Below are positions 10,367 to 22,484 of a stretch of DNA of 64,000 bases, piece by piece. The notes under the pieces were generated by a model that was given only the letters and a program-made list of their open reading frames with translations, did no database searches and was not told where the DNA came from. The stretch is from assembly GCA_018902385.1 (NCBI GenBank), contig JABSSW010000006.1:496001-560000 (forward strand). The letters are read 5' to 3'. Positions within the stretch are counted from its first letter, which is position 1. Each line of letters begins with the position of its first letter. This DNA is from Physcia stellaris. Lineage: Eukaryota; Ascomycota; Lecanoromycetes; Caliciales; Physciaceae. The position numbers and the translations under genes were made by a program.

Positions 10367-13300
10367 ATGGTATAATTGACCCTCTCTCTTGTGCTCAATA
10401 CAAGGCTGATGCTCTGAAAGGACTCACTACAGTCTCCGACCGACATCCTGCGTTTGGAGGTGCTTTTCGAAGCATCTCACCTCGCTGCTGATGACGTTGA
10501 GAATCTGGTGGAGCGGGTAGAGTAAGTGCAGAGGCATATAAATGATGTGTCCGCTGATTGCTCGTCTAGCATAGTCGCCGTTTCCGGACTTGGTGCTGCT
10601 GCCAGCGAGAAGTGGTTTGATGGCCAAGTTACTTGGCTTGGGGATGAAGCAATGCTGCCCTATTGGCTCCCTACTGCTAGGATCATGCACGTTAATTATG
10701 ATTGGGGATGGTTTGGCCAGGACACGGCCATCCGGCGATGGCTTCCTCTCCTTGCTAGGGAGCTTTTGAAAGCCTTGATCGCGAAGCGTCAAACATGCCC
10801 TACGCGACCCGTCATCTTTATCGGGCACTCCTTCGGAGGGCTCATAGTCAAGAATGTGAGTCTACCTCTAACCACGATGTTTGCCTTCGACCTAGGATCG
10901 ATCTAGCCTGACTTGAGTAGGCGGCTCTGCTTTGCGAGATGTATCGTGAAGAATATCCCTTGTTCGCCAAGTCTATTGCTGGTATCGTCTTTCTTGGAAC
11001 ACCTCACAGAGCTTCTGTAGCGCAGTCTAGATCTGGGCCTGCAATAATCGCAGCGGTCGCTTCTACCAGTGGCTGTGGCACTCTAGATCATCTACAACCT
11101 GCCGTGGAAGCAGAAGACAGGTTGTTGGCCGATCTCGCCTGGGAATTTGCTCGTCTCGCTGTCGTGCATCATATTCCTCTATTCTGCTTCTTCGAGCAGC
11201 CCCTTAAAGGCAAGCCACTCGTCGATGAACATTCTGGGACAGTCACAGGCTTTCCAAGTGCCGCTCTTTCAGCAAGCCACCTTCAACTCTGTAGATTTTC
11301 ATCCTCCGACGATACCGACTACATTCTAGTACGAGATCAACTCATCGTTTTCACACAAGGAGCGGCAGCCTGCGTGGCTAGCCGCTTACAGTGTATGTAG
11401 ATTCTTTTCCTCGAGACCCACTCTCATGAATGGCATGCTGACAGCCATGTAAGTCCCCACTGATGAGGTAGATAAGTGCCTCAATGCTCTATTTATTACA
11501 GATCCTGCAAATGACGTGGAGATGATTGAGCATACCAAAGGCCGGCTTCTTCATGGCTCTGGCTCCTGGCTGTATGCCAACCCAACCTTCAATGACTGGC
11601 TGACCTGCAAAAGAAGCCGAGTGCTCTGGCTCAATGGAGATCCTGGCAGGGGAAAAACGATGCTTGCGATCTCGGTCCTCAAGTCCATCTCTGAGAGAAT
11701 CAAGGCCAGTAGCTCAGGCCCTAGTGTTACCCTGGCCTACTTTTTCTGTGACACCAAAGATAACCGCCGAAATAACTCCATTGTTGCGCTACGTGGTCTT
11801 ATCTACCAGCTGTTACACGATCGCCCTGATTTGACTTCGCAGTTCAGAGCTCTATTCAGTAGAGAAGGTGACCAACTCTTCAATTCGCCCACTGCATTGC
11901 AATCTCTCTGGCGTATTCTTAGGGGCTTCTTCTCTAACCCTAGCATACGCCAAGTCTATATTATTATCGACGCTCTTGATGAGCTGGATGAAGAATCTGT
12001 TGATGATATGTTGAAGCTTCTTGGTCCTTTTCTTGACTTTGAGCAACACAGCCTCGGGGACCGATTAAGACCAGACCAAGCAAGCGACTGCCAAGTCAAA
12101 TGGTTCTTGACAAGTCGGAATGTTCGCTCTATCTCTGGTACTCTATGTCAGACTCTTAATATCAGCCTTGAGGAGAACTCGGACCACGTACGAGATGCGG
12201 TCTCAAAATTCATCGACGTAAGGGTAGATCAATTGCGACAAGAAAAAGGGTATAGCAGCGACCTCACACATCGTGTCGTTAATACTCTTGGCGAGATATC
12301 TGAAGGTACTTTCCTTTATGTTTCCATGGCGTGTGGCGCACTGTCAAGGCCTAATGTGCGTCTTTTCGACACCGATAAGGTTCTGCGAACGTTTCCTAAG
12401 GGCCTAGAGGCTTTGTATGAAAGGATGATAAAACAGATTCATACCTCCGCAGATGAGGATCACGTGCAGTACGCGAAAGCGATTCTCAGGACCATGGTCC
12501 TAGCGGTGCGACCATTAAGTCTCCAGGAATTGGCGCTCATGGCAGGGCTACCAGAAGCGCATCGTTTCGACATGAATATGCTCCATGAATATGTAGCTCT
12601 TTGCGGCTCCTTCGTAACTCAACGACAAGACAAGGTGTATTTTGTTCATGAGTCGGTCAGAACATATCTCATGTCGATTGATAAGATATTCTCTCGCCCA
12701 ATTCCACAGTATCACGCAGATCTTGCTCGATTACTCATTGGAACGATACTCGACTCTGGAGAAGTCATAAGTAATGGTGACTCTAAGTCGTCCATTTCGA
12801 CCTATCCACGCCTTTTCTGGGTAGATCATGCAAGACAGGCGGAAACTTTTATTGACTGGACGAATTTCCTGTCTAGCAAATTATTTTGTTGGGGTCAAGA
12901 ACCCGGCTTGAAGTGGTTAGAATTCTACTGGCATGCAAACCACGCCGATTGGGATAAGCTGCCCGACAAATTTCACCCACTACACCTTGCAGCATATGGT
13001 GGCATCATGGACTTGGTAAAAGCACTGGTCGCACGCGGAGATCCTATCAACGAGACAGACTCTAATGGTTGCACACCTCTAATGTGGGCTGTGAAGAACG
13101 GCTACCCTGATGTTGTTGAACTGTTCCTCGAACTTGGAGCGGATATTGAGATTCGGACCCCAGGCGATCTAACAGCGGTATTCTGGGCCTCCATTAATGG
13201 TCACTACCGATCGCTAGGAAAGCTTGTCCAAGGCGGAGCCTCAGTTCGGGTTTCTGACAAGCTAGGACGCACACCGCTCCATTATGCTGCAGCTTACGGC

Positions 13301-15163
13301 CACATTAAGACATTAGGAGTTCTGCTCTCGGCGGGAGCCGACGTACATGCGAAAGATATTGGCCGCCACACGGCCCTGCAGCGGGCCTCGAGTCAAGGGG
13401 AGCTCGCCATTGTAAGTGTTTTGATAAACCATAATGCAGATACTGGAGTCAAGGACAAAGAGGGTCGCACGCTGCTACATTTGGCTGCCCGGGGTAATGA
13501 TCTGAATGTGCTTGACTTTTGGCTCAAGAACTCCAACGACCTCGAGACACGAGATGACCATTCGTGGACAATCCTTATGCATGCGGCGAAATTTGGCGTT
13601 GACCAGGTCACGGCGCATTTAATCAGTCATAGCGTACAGCTCGAGGCAAAGACAACGGAAGGCGATACGGCACTCTCAATTGCCACCCTGAACGGCCGCG
13701 CTGGTGTGGTCAAGGCTCTTCTTAACGGCGGAGCTGATCCCAATAATAGCTGTCACATGAACGAGACGCCTCTCCAGCAAGCCGCTTGGCTTGGTCACGT
13801 CGCTATCTGCCAGCTCTTGTTGGAAGCGGGAGCAAAAGCTAATACTACAAGTAACGCGAGCTTAACACCTCTTCACCAGGCAGCAGCAAATGGCCATGAA
13901 GTCGCTGCAAAGCTCCTCCTTCGGTACGGCGCCGACCCGAACGCCATATGTTCAATTGGCCAAACTCCTGGGGAACGAGCAAAAGAGAACAAGCACTATA
14001 GCCTAGCTAGATATCTGAAAAACAGGGAGATAAGTGGGCCGGATGATGCAAGTGCATTGCCGGATGTCCAGCAACGCAAGCCGCTCGATCCAGCAGTCTG
14101 TGAGCTGTTAAACATATCTCCTGAGTGTGGCTTCATGGAGGCGCATGGCAAAGAGGGTTTCTCTAGGCCTGACAAAGTCACAGCACTCATCAACGGAAAA
14201 GCGACATATTACTTTATGAAGTCAGGATTAAACGAAGACATGTTTAGCTGTGAGCATTTGGGTCTACTTTTTCGTGATTATCTGGCTAACATCCTATACT
14301 GTAGCTGAACATGAGGCGCTGCGCGAGCTACTAGCAACAGTTCCAACTATCTGCCCTTATAGTATTGGACATGGCAAGTATGCTAATAGTACGGGATTTT
14401 TTCTCTTAATGGACTGGTTTGAGGCAGTTGGCCGCGAGGAGACGTCCGCTCAAGGTGGTAGTGGCCTTTCGCTTCCTCAGAAGCTTGCCAAGTTGCACAA
14501 CACGCCAGCCAGGGCTCCACCAGGGTATCAAAGTCCAATGTTCGGCTGGCATCGTGTGACGTATTGCGGCTCCACGAAGCAAACAAACACATTTCGGGCT
14601 TCCTGGGCCAAGTTTTTCGCCGAAAATCGACTCCTTGCGATGCTACAACTGATTGACGAGTCCCACGGGACGGACCAGGAGCTAAGAGCGGGAGTGAGAG
14701 CCATTGTGGATGTGGTCGTGCCCCGACTATTAGGTAATGGTCACTTGGGTGGCAGACGTGGAATCATGCCCGTGCTAATTCACGGAGACCTGTGGAACGG
14801 TAACAAGGCGTATGGCTTCATTCCGGCGCTAGAGACAGTTGAGCATTTGATATTTGACCCAAGTGCTTGTTACTGTCATTCCGAAAATGAGATCAGCATC
14901 ATGCGCATCTTTGGAGGATTCTCAGCTGGATTCTTCGACGAGTATCATCGCTTGGTGCCCAAGACCGAGCCGATACACGAATATGAAGATCGTATCCTGC
15001 TTTATTCACTGTAAGTTGCTTTCCTGGCTTCGTAGAGCAGTGCAGCACTGACGGACCTTACAGCTATCATTATCTCAACCATTATCTCATCTTTCGAGGT
15101 GCCTACAAGGACAACGCTATGGACGTTGTCAAGCGGCTTACGGACAAGTACATCAACGCTTAG
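10367..15163 (+). CDS. Hydrolase-NACHT-ankyrin-fructosamine kinase fusion protein
   Basis: Proposed exons: 10367-10369 (ATG only, uncertain), 10433-10521, 10570-10855, 10921-11392, 11502-14249, 14305-15010, 15064-15163; about 1467 residues. From the N-terminus: an alpha/beta-hydrolase (VDIVAVSGLG, nucleophile elbow GHSFGG near residue 115, FLGTPHRA); NACHT with Walker A GDPGRGKT near 329 and Walker B VYIIIDALDEL near 436; ten or eleven ankyrin repeats from about 773 to 1113 (GRTPLHYAAAYGH, LTPLHQAAANGHE); then from about 1143 a fructosamine/ketosamine-3-kinase with ATP-lysine segment YYFMKSG, catalytic HGDLWNGN and DPSACYCHSENE. The ankyrin-kinase join lies inside the 2.7-kb exon without a stop or a usable start between them. 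STAND proteins of this build act in non-self recognition and cell death; FN3K enzymes phosphorylate glycated lysines. The combined role is inference. The first exon and the 109-nt intron at 11393-11501 are the least certain parts. Confidence 0.85.
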
Positions 15164-15829
15164 GAGCTCACTCAACCAGTCAAAATGTTTATGGTACATC
15201 TGGCTTCGTGGTTGAGGTTCAATGTTCAGGCATTATTTCGTTTCAAACTTATGGAAGAGGAATCTTGGCAACTATAACATGAGCTATAACTCTAATCAAT
15301 CTACATCTCCTACGCTGGTCAATAACTCTCAGCTGAATCTGTCCGTTGAGACGCCGAAGCCCTTCAAGTCTTCAGGCATTCTTGATTGTGTAAGACGTAC
15401 GACACACCACTCTGAGTTCAGGCTGGACACCGATCTGCAGTTTTTAAAATAGTGATTACGGTCCCAGTGCATTGGCGTAGGGCTAAGGTTCAAATATGAC
15501 TCAACGCTATACCGGAGGTATTTCAGGGGAGTGTCTTCATCGCTTCCATCACAATTATCTAAGAAATGATCCTTCATATCATGACCGAAGGTATTGATTC
15601 GGCATGCAAAAAGTGACTTGCCAACAGATTTGATTTCGAGGCTGAAGCAGTTTGTTTTGGCTAAAAGATCAAAAAATCCAAGTAATACTTATTAGTTGCT
15701 ATAATTTCGGGTGTTTGAAGGAAAATTGGGCAACACACTGATACTAGGTAATGGCACTGTCAGCTCTTATCAAGCTTGACAGTCGAAAGGATGAACATAT
15801 TACACTTCTTTCACTTGTGAAGGTTGAGT
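15164..15829. other. Intergenic, convergent 3' region
   Basis: Between the 3' ends of the fusion gene and of the F-box-like gene. No supported coding frame, hairpin or repeat seen. Confidence 0.5.
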
Positions 15830-17032
15830 CTAGTGCAGCGGGTATTGTTTGAACTCATCACTCTGCTCGCATTCGCCGGCCAAATACTCCTTAAAGTTCT
15901 CCCAGCCAACCTTGTGTACCCAGTATTCGATAATGTCTCTCGCACCAAACACGGCAGACAACATGAGGTTTCCCAATTCCTGCGAAGAGGTCCATACAGC
16001 CGGATCCTCCGCCGACTTGAAAAAGTCACTGGATTTCAAAATCATAGAGTTATCAGTCTGCTTGTAGCTTCGAAGGGTAATCGTAGATACGTGACCCAGG
16101 TGCTTTCTCACCCAGAGCAACTTGGCTTGCCACGTTGTGAGCAGCATTTCAGCAGCGTGTCCGGCCCACCGGGTGTGAATGTTGTTCAAAGGCGTCCTTT
16201 CGCGGATCCGTTGTTCGAAATCTCGCAGAACATCGGGAGTAAGGTCGCCGACGGACAGGTCGATCTGAATCTGCTGGATGAGGGCTACATGGGTTGGTGA
16301 AATTGTGCTGAGGTAAGCTTCGGTGTTCTTGTACGAGCCGCGCGCAAGGTGAAAGATGTTGGTCGACCAGTAAATGTGGTGAGTTTCTTGATACGATTGC
16401 TTGCTGGCAGCAAGAAGGCCTATGGCTAGGAGACTTCCTTCGGCGGGTTGGTAAGGAGGTTTTGTTTCGAAATCCCGATCCCATACTAAGTAACGCCTGT
16501 TTTGTTCCCGGATATATTGGAGCCAATTTCGGAAACGGTCCTTGTATGATAGATTTTCGTGCGGCTTGCACATTGATGCGGCCCATGCGGGAGCCAAAAG
16601 GGCGACCTCGCGAATCTGTGGTAAGTATACATGAGCACCTCCTAAAGCGTACCACGCGATCTCAGTCCTGATTTCTGGGGGTAGCGAGCCGTAGTCGAAT
16701 GGTTTTGTAGCACTGCCCTTGACAGCCCGGTTCTCAACTTGGCTCCGAGTGCGGCCAGCCCGCCATTTGGCGGGAGAAGCCATCGCAACGGTATTGGCTA
16801 GATACTTTTGGAAACGCTCACGGTCTCTAGCTTCGATTATGCGCACTCTTGGGCGTACTTCCTCCCTGAACGGTTCTGTGTAACCAACTGCATAACCGAT
16901 GAGGAATGCGAATGCGGTGGATCCCACGACAACGGCGATTGTTCTCAGTGGTCTCTCATAAAATGCCTTGACTTCTTCATAAAGAAAAGCCATGATTTGG
17001 TTTTGATTAAAATTCTCACGTGTTTCAAGCAT
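15830..17032 (-). CDS. F-box-like protein with N-terminal membrane anchor
   Basis: An intronless frame of 400 residues; an internal ATG at 16993 (MAFLYEEVKAF) is an equally good start. Residues about 30-50 (RTIAVVVGSTAFAFLIGYAV) form a single membrane-spanning segment followed by basic residues. Further in, FDYGSLPPEIRTEIAWYAL has the LPxEI pattern that opens F-box-like motifs in many fungal proteins. The rest is mixed charged and aromatic sequence (LLAASKQSYQETHHIYWSTN, the typical 'former relatives in a fungal F-box protein family' look) with no catalytic motif. F-box proteins usually deliver substrates to SCF ubiquitin ligases, but the motif here is weak and membrane anchoring is unusual, so function is not assigned. 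It sits between two STAND genes; nothing in the sequence shows that it works with them. Confidence 0.62.
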   Translation of the reverse strand: MLETRENFNQNQIMAFLYEEVKAFYERPLRTIAVVVGSTAFAFLIGYAVGYTEPFREEVRPRVRIIEARDRERFQKYLANTVAMASPAKWRAGRTRSQVENRAVKGSATKPFDYGSLPPEIRTEIAWYALGGAHVYLPQIREVALLAPAWAASMCKPHENLSYKDRFRNWLQYIREQNRRYLVWDRDFETKPPYQPAEGSLLAIGLLAASKQSYQETHHIYWSTNIFHLARGSYKNTEAYLSTISPTHVALIQQIQIDLSVGDLTPDVLRDFEQRIRERTPLNNIHTRWAGHAAEMLLTTWQAKLLWVRKHLGHVSTITLRSYKQTDNSMILKSSDFFKSAEDPAVWTSSQELGNLMLSAVFGARDIIEYWVHKVGWENFKEYLAGECEQSDEFKQYPLH

Positions 17033-19021
17033 ATTGTAGGATCCGTTGAAGTAGCCAAAGTTAGTGTAAAGGAGGAGTTTTCGGGTTTTAGTATCTGAAT
17101 TCTACATTGGGGACCTTTAAATGTATAGTCGAGGTGTCTGCCCTGTCATGGATAGTTATGACACACTGCGCGCAGATCAGAGATATGTCACATCTCACAC
17201 ACACTGACTGTATCATTCTTGACTCCGTATGTTACCATCACAGTATGTGCATGGCTATAAAAAAAGGATTCACACTCCTATATGGAGTTCAAAGTAAGCA
17301 TTGCCGGCCACTATATATGGTTGGTATCCAGAGCATACCTATCTAGTAGTACGATCGCAAAGATTGCTTGGTCGTCTCTTGGAAAAACGTAAATAGACTG
17401 AAATGCCCATAGAGACACTAGCACACTGGAGTGAAACTTCACTCTTGACCCTATCATGCCGTGCAGCAAATACTCCTACCAGAAAACCACTAGAAGTTCC
17501 GCACTGATTTATCCTTTAAAGCTTCGAGCTCCAGAAAGGCGAGTTAAACAAAACTTTATTCGGCGTCATTGTCCCGTTCATAGAGGCGAAGCTCAAAGTT
17601 TAGCTCCTCATCCTCGTACAACTCCTTGGTTTTAGGGCTCATACTTGGCTTCCCTAGAGCCAACTATGACAGTCATGGAACGAAGCCGAGGCCGAGGAAT
17701 GATCATTCCTTTACTACCCCGTTTGAGCTCTGTTGGCGATTTTGCGGTCTGCAATTCGGGGTATCAGAGGACAGGGGTCACATGGGAAATAGGTACCCAA
17801 CTGTGACCACAGAGACTGCATAAGTTTCGTGTTATATATGGTGTGTTGTAGCCGCTTTGACCGCCTTTGAAGTATTTTGCTTAAACGCGTTGCATAATTC
17901 TGTGCACAAATGTTATGCGCGAGCGATAAGATTACATGTATCTTATGCTTTCAAATTTTTGATTCTCTTAAAATCATGACTCATATAATTTCCATTTAAA
18001 GATTTTGTCCGGAATGTCTAGAGGGCGCGAGGACCGCAACGCGAGATTCATTAGTAAGCATCATCCCATCCCAATTTGATCCTCTCGCTGTCCATGTCCC
18101 TGCTGCTGCTGCTGCAAGGGCACCGACTCGGCAGCATATACCGAACTTTACGAGAAAAAGACATTATATCCCCTGACCCTCAAGCTGCTCGTCCCGTCCG
18201 GCTTCGAGGAGTATGTTCCCCTGTTCACTGCCTCGATGAACACGAAGCACGATTGACCGAAGGCATAGAAAAGGACGGGGGCTCTTCAAGCTCACCGTCG
18301 CGCATGTGATAATACTTTCAAATAATAAGGGATACTGAGAGCGTTGTTTACCTAAGCTGAGCTTTCCACTAAGATGGTCTCTCGAGCACTGAGGCCCGAA
18401 CCTGGTCCCGGATATAATGGTATCGGTCGCCTATACCGTTGAGATAGAGTTTGTAAAGTAAGGGCAAGAACAGGTGCACAGTCAGGTTGAGATGTATGGT
18501 CACGTTCACGGCTTTTGCAAGACATCGCGGGGCGTTGGATACAATCGTAGAGAATCTGAGGGGTTTTCAGAAGCTTCGGACAAGGTCTTGTTGAGTTACG
18601 CCTGAACTGCTGGTCTGGGATGGCTTCGCGAGCAGTGGCTGACTGGGGCCGGAGGAAATACAAGGTCTTGATTTAGATAAACTAATTACTAGGGTCAGGT
18701 GGGGAGTGTATGTCCCACGATCCCAGTCAGCAACACCATAGGGAGGGGCCGATTTCTGCTTGAGAGCCAGTCTTAGTTATTATACTTGGTTCTCACAAAT
18801 GTATTCACAGATATCCCATTTGGGCCTTAGGCCTCAATTGATACTCGATTACACAGCCGCACAGCGGACCTCATACGGTATTTGACGAAAGTGTGCTGGC
18901 TTGTGTCAATTGAACATGATGTTGTTCAGGCCAGAATGAAGTATGGGAGTGCAAAAAGAGGGAGACATGTTAAGCAAGTGACCTTAGCGGCTGTTTTTGC
19001 CAGGCTTCATGGAAGGGCTCG
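17033..19021. other. Intergenic, gene-poor
   Basis: About 2 kb without a supported gene. A 44-codon protein-like stretch at 18122-18256 (YEKKTLYPLTLKLLVPSGF followed by EEYVPLFTASM) may be a remnant. A short CTG run lies at about 18100-18114. A GC-rich block at 18013-18052 recurs inverted at 26559-26601. Confidence 0.5.
18013..18052 (+). repeat. GC-rich dispersed block, copy 1
   Basis: Reads AATGTCTAGAGGGCGCGAG, then GACCGCAACGCGAGATTCATT. The reverse complement of 26559-26601 matches it apart from a few substitutions and a small insertion. Flanking DNA is not shared. Nature unknown. Confidence 0.45.
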
Positions 19022-22000
19022 CTACCACGTTGTTCCTCTTGCTCGCAGATTAACGGCGGCGATCTGGACGCCAGAGCTTTTAGCCTGGATCCCGGGTGGT
19101 ATAGGCGCAAGATTCTGATCGCAATTGGGCGCAAACATAGTTGAGGCGGGGGTGACGGTGGCATCGTTTGCCTTGAGGGCCAGTATTTCTTCTCGTTTAT
19201 GCTGTACCAGCGTCCAGAAAGCCTTGCTCGTTTCTGTTTGCAATTTTCCATCTTGAATTGCAATGACAGCCCCCAGGAGCTCTTCGCATACGCAGAGGCT
19301 CTGATTGATTTTCCCTTGTCTGAGGTAGCATATCACCAGATTCCAGAGGGCATCCCATCGGTCCGGGTGATCGCCAAGTGATATTGCCGTATCGTACTTA
19401 GAAGGTCTGGATATCTCCAAAAGAATGATCTCGGCATCATCGAGCCTATTCTGCTGCATCAAAATCTTGGAGTAGTGATTTTTGTGACTCAACACACCGA
19501 CATGATCATCCCCCAAATGGCGAGCAGCTACCGGTAGAATGGAGGAAAAGATCTTCTCGGCCTCCACGATTGCTCCCTTTGCAGCTAGAGTTCGACCAAG
19601 CGTACCCTGTGCCTGCCAAGTAAGTGGCTGCTTGTCACCGAGTTGTACTGTGCGCTTTTCGACAACAAAGCTTGCAATCTCATGCGCAGCGTTCAAATAC
19701 TCACACGAGAGCTGGCCTTTGTGCGTTGTACCTAGCTCAATATATGTGATGGCTAGATGCTCCCTCGTCACGAGTGATCCAATATCACCGTTTCCCAGGC
19801 AGCGATCCAGACCAGCGACGGCTTCTTCTAGACATCGACACGCTTTCCGAAATTGAAAGCAAACCCGTAGACTAATTCCTAGCTGTTCAAGCACACGATA
19901 CGTAGCAGGATCTGTATCGGGGAGTTGACGGCGCATACCCGTAAGAGCCTTATCAAGCAATTGAAGGGACTCTGCGAATCGACCTTGATGACGGCGACTT
20001 TCGCCCAGTAAGCCCATGAGCTTGAGAGTTCGAGGATGATCCGAGCCTAGACTCTTCCGATTTTCCTCGTATACCTTCTCTTGAACATCAGCCGCTTCGT
20101 TGACACGACATTGTTGCCACAGACAGCCGGCCATTGCCAGAGCGACTCTTTCAGTTCTCGGATGGCTTGCCCCCAGATAGTTGCGATTGAATTCCATTAC
20201 GATTTTTAGATTTTCCGCTGCCTGCACAAAATCACCGCACTCACTGTAGATAAAAGCGCATTTAGCCAAAAAAAGCGCCCTCCAGGGAGTAAGACGAGCG
20301 TCGATCGAAGGCCAACAGCTCCTGCGTCTTTTTCGATTACTTACATATTCTTGTTCAATCTTCCGATGAAATCTACTGAGCGATATAATGTGAGGGAGCA
20401 GCTTTCGTGTGTAATCTCCGTGAGGATCCTCTCGCTCGTTGAGTGGAGGAAGCGGAATACATCGCGACAGGGTGTGCAGACCTGCTTCGCACCAAACGGC
20501 TTGATCTTTCAAAGTCATAGCAGGTCGTTCTCGAACCCATGTGTGAACCAGGGGATGCATCGAATAGCTCTCGCTAGCTTCATAATAGGTGACCAAAGAT
20601 AATTGGGTAAGCAGGAACAGAGCTTCGCGAAGTCGACTTTGCCAGCCATCGGGCAGATGACCAAGTTCCGCGTCTCGCAAGAAAGTTGGCAAAATAACCG
20701 GGTTTTGCCTTTCGAACTCTTTAGAGAAAACCCACTCGATCAGACCCAGAGGTCGTGTCAGCCAAGTAACATCCTTTGGTTGCTGTGCACTGGCCCGTAC
20801 TGCTTCTTGGGCATCAGCGCTTCGTTGCGCCGGAGGAAAGTCAACAGCCGCAAGAAGGACATCAAATGGGACATGCTCATAATGGAAGAATGAAAAGAGC
20901 TTCAGCAATTGAACGGCATCTCTGTATCTGCGCGTATTTATAGCCTCCAGACCTCGGAAAACAATCTCGTAGCTGGCATAGACCTCGATATATTCAGCTT
21001 CGTCCTCATCGTGACCTGCCAAGTGCCGGTCCTGTCGAATGTTGTGCCAACGTTCTTCGTAGTACGAGATGTAATCGCTCATCTCACAGTATTTTGCCTT
21101 GATGGCGTTGCCGGCATGAACGAGCGCGAGTGGTAAGGCGCCCAGTTTTTGGGTGATCGCAGAAGCCAATTGCATTGTGATAGACGTCCAAGGCTCTTCC
21201 TTCTCAGCGGCCTTGAGGAGTAGCTCGTTAGCCTCATCATCCTCCAATCTGTCGAAGCGATAGAAGCGCCGACCAATTGTTCCATGACTTCTGACTGATG
21301 GATTTCGAGTAGTTATCAGCGTCAAACCATGTTCACCGTCGGGTAGATACTTTTCGATGTCGAGACTGGTATCATCCGCGTTGTCGATAAGCAGTAACCA
21401 GGGACGATCGATACTTGATAGCCAGCTTTTCACGGCACGCTCGTTTGGGATGGTTCCACATGCCTTGGCAATGGCTATGAAGCTTTGCTGGGCATTTCCT
21501 GGAGAGCTAGCGTCGACGGTGAAGACCGCCCAAAATCTAAGTCGGTTAGAACGGGATGCCAGCTTTCAAGTGTCATGATTACCTGTGTTTGTTGACCGAA
21601 GCAAATTTGCAGCAGAATTGCGTCTTCCCCGATCCACCTAAGCCAAACACGACGAAGCGCTTATAGAGAGGGTTGTCTGCAGACGAGATATGTGAAGCAT
21701 CGTAGGCTTGCTGGAGTTCGTCCAAATAGCCCTTCCTGCCAGTAAAGATCTTTGAGACAGTCTTTGGTGTGTCGAAATGCCTGTTCAGATTAAGCGTAGA
21801 AGCGACTGCAGTTGCAGATCTAAGAGCTGCGTTCTAGGACCGTCAGCTTCCATTGACTTCATGACCGGTGCTTATACTCACGGTGTGGATGGAGGCGACC
21901 TGCGATTGCAGTGCTGCGATTTGCCTAAGCAGCTGGAAACCGATGGTGTGCATGTCTTCAGATCCTTGTTGAGTGTATAGCCTACACTGTGTCAGCCTCA

Positions 22001-22484
22001 TCTCAACCAAGCAGAAAGATACGAACAGATTCAATAAGGTCAACGACATATTCAGGCTTTCGCGATGAACGGCAAGCTTGAGCTGAAGTTGTTTCAACTC
22101 GCCCTCCCTCGCCTGCTTTCTCAGGTGCTTCCCGATAGCATCCAGCAGTCCATTGTTCTTGCCTCCCTTCTTTCCTACGATCGCTTCGAGTGCTTCTTCA
22201 ACCTTGCGTATGGTCTTGAGACAGTCGCGCAGTGCATCTTCAGTATTCCGCCAGATCTCCCTATGAGGCTCTTTTTGCGCATTGATTTGTTGGCCAGTCG
22301 TCCTCGAATACAAATGCTCTATGGCAGAATTGACAGATTGGAGATGCCGGATTTCATACAGCAGACTTGCGACATCTTCCTCGAACGAGGCAATCGATGA
22401 GCGGATCCCTAAGAGAACTTTGCCAACCTTGAGGCTCAGTTCCAGTAAAGAAGCGACGCCGACAGTCACGGAGAAGGGATCCAT
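19022..22484 (-). CDS. STAND protein: fungal N-terminal domain, NB-ARC, TPR
   Basis: Four exons: 22484-22027, 21981-21866 (this end uncertain), 21805-21583, 21536-19022; about 1103 residues. The N-terminus (MDPFSVTVGVASLLELSLKV, later LHRESL-type helices and SLTLLNLLYTQQ across the first splice) is the helical domain that heads many fungal STAND proteins. Then come LNRHFDTPKTVSKIFTGR, a P-loop VVFGLGGSGKTQFCCKFA, the post-P-loop FWAVFTVDAS, Walker B PWLLLIDNADD, TTRNPSVRSHG and GALPLALVHAG, i.e. a complete NB-ARC NTPase. The C-terminal half is a tetratricopeptide array (repeats such as AENLKIVMEFNRNYLGASHP, AADVQEKVYEENRKSLGSDHP). Such NLR-like proteins are ATP-driven switches in allorecognition and cell death; the ligand is unknown. 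Intron 3 has a weak donor (GTCATG); using the stronger GTGAGT upstream would break the frame. Confidence 0.9.
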
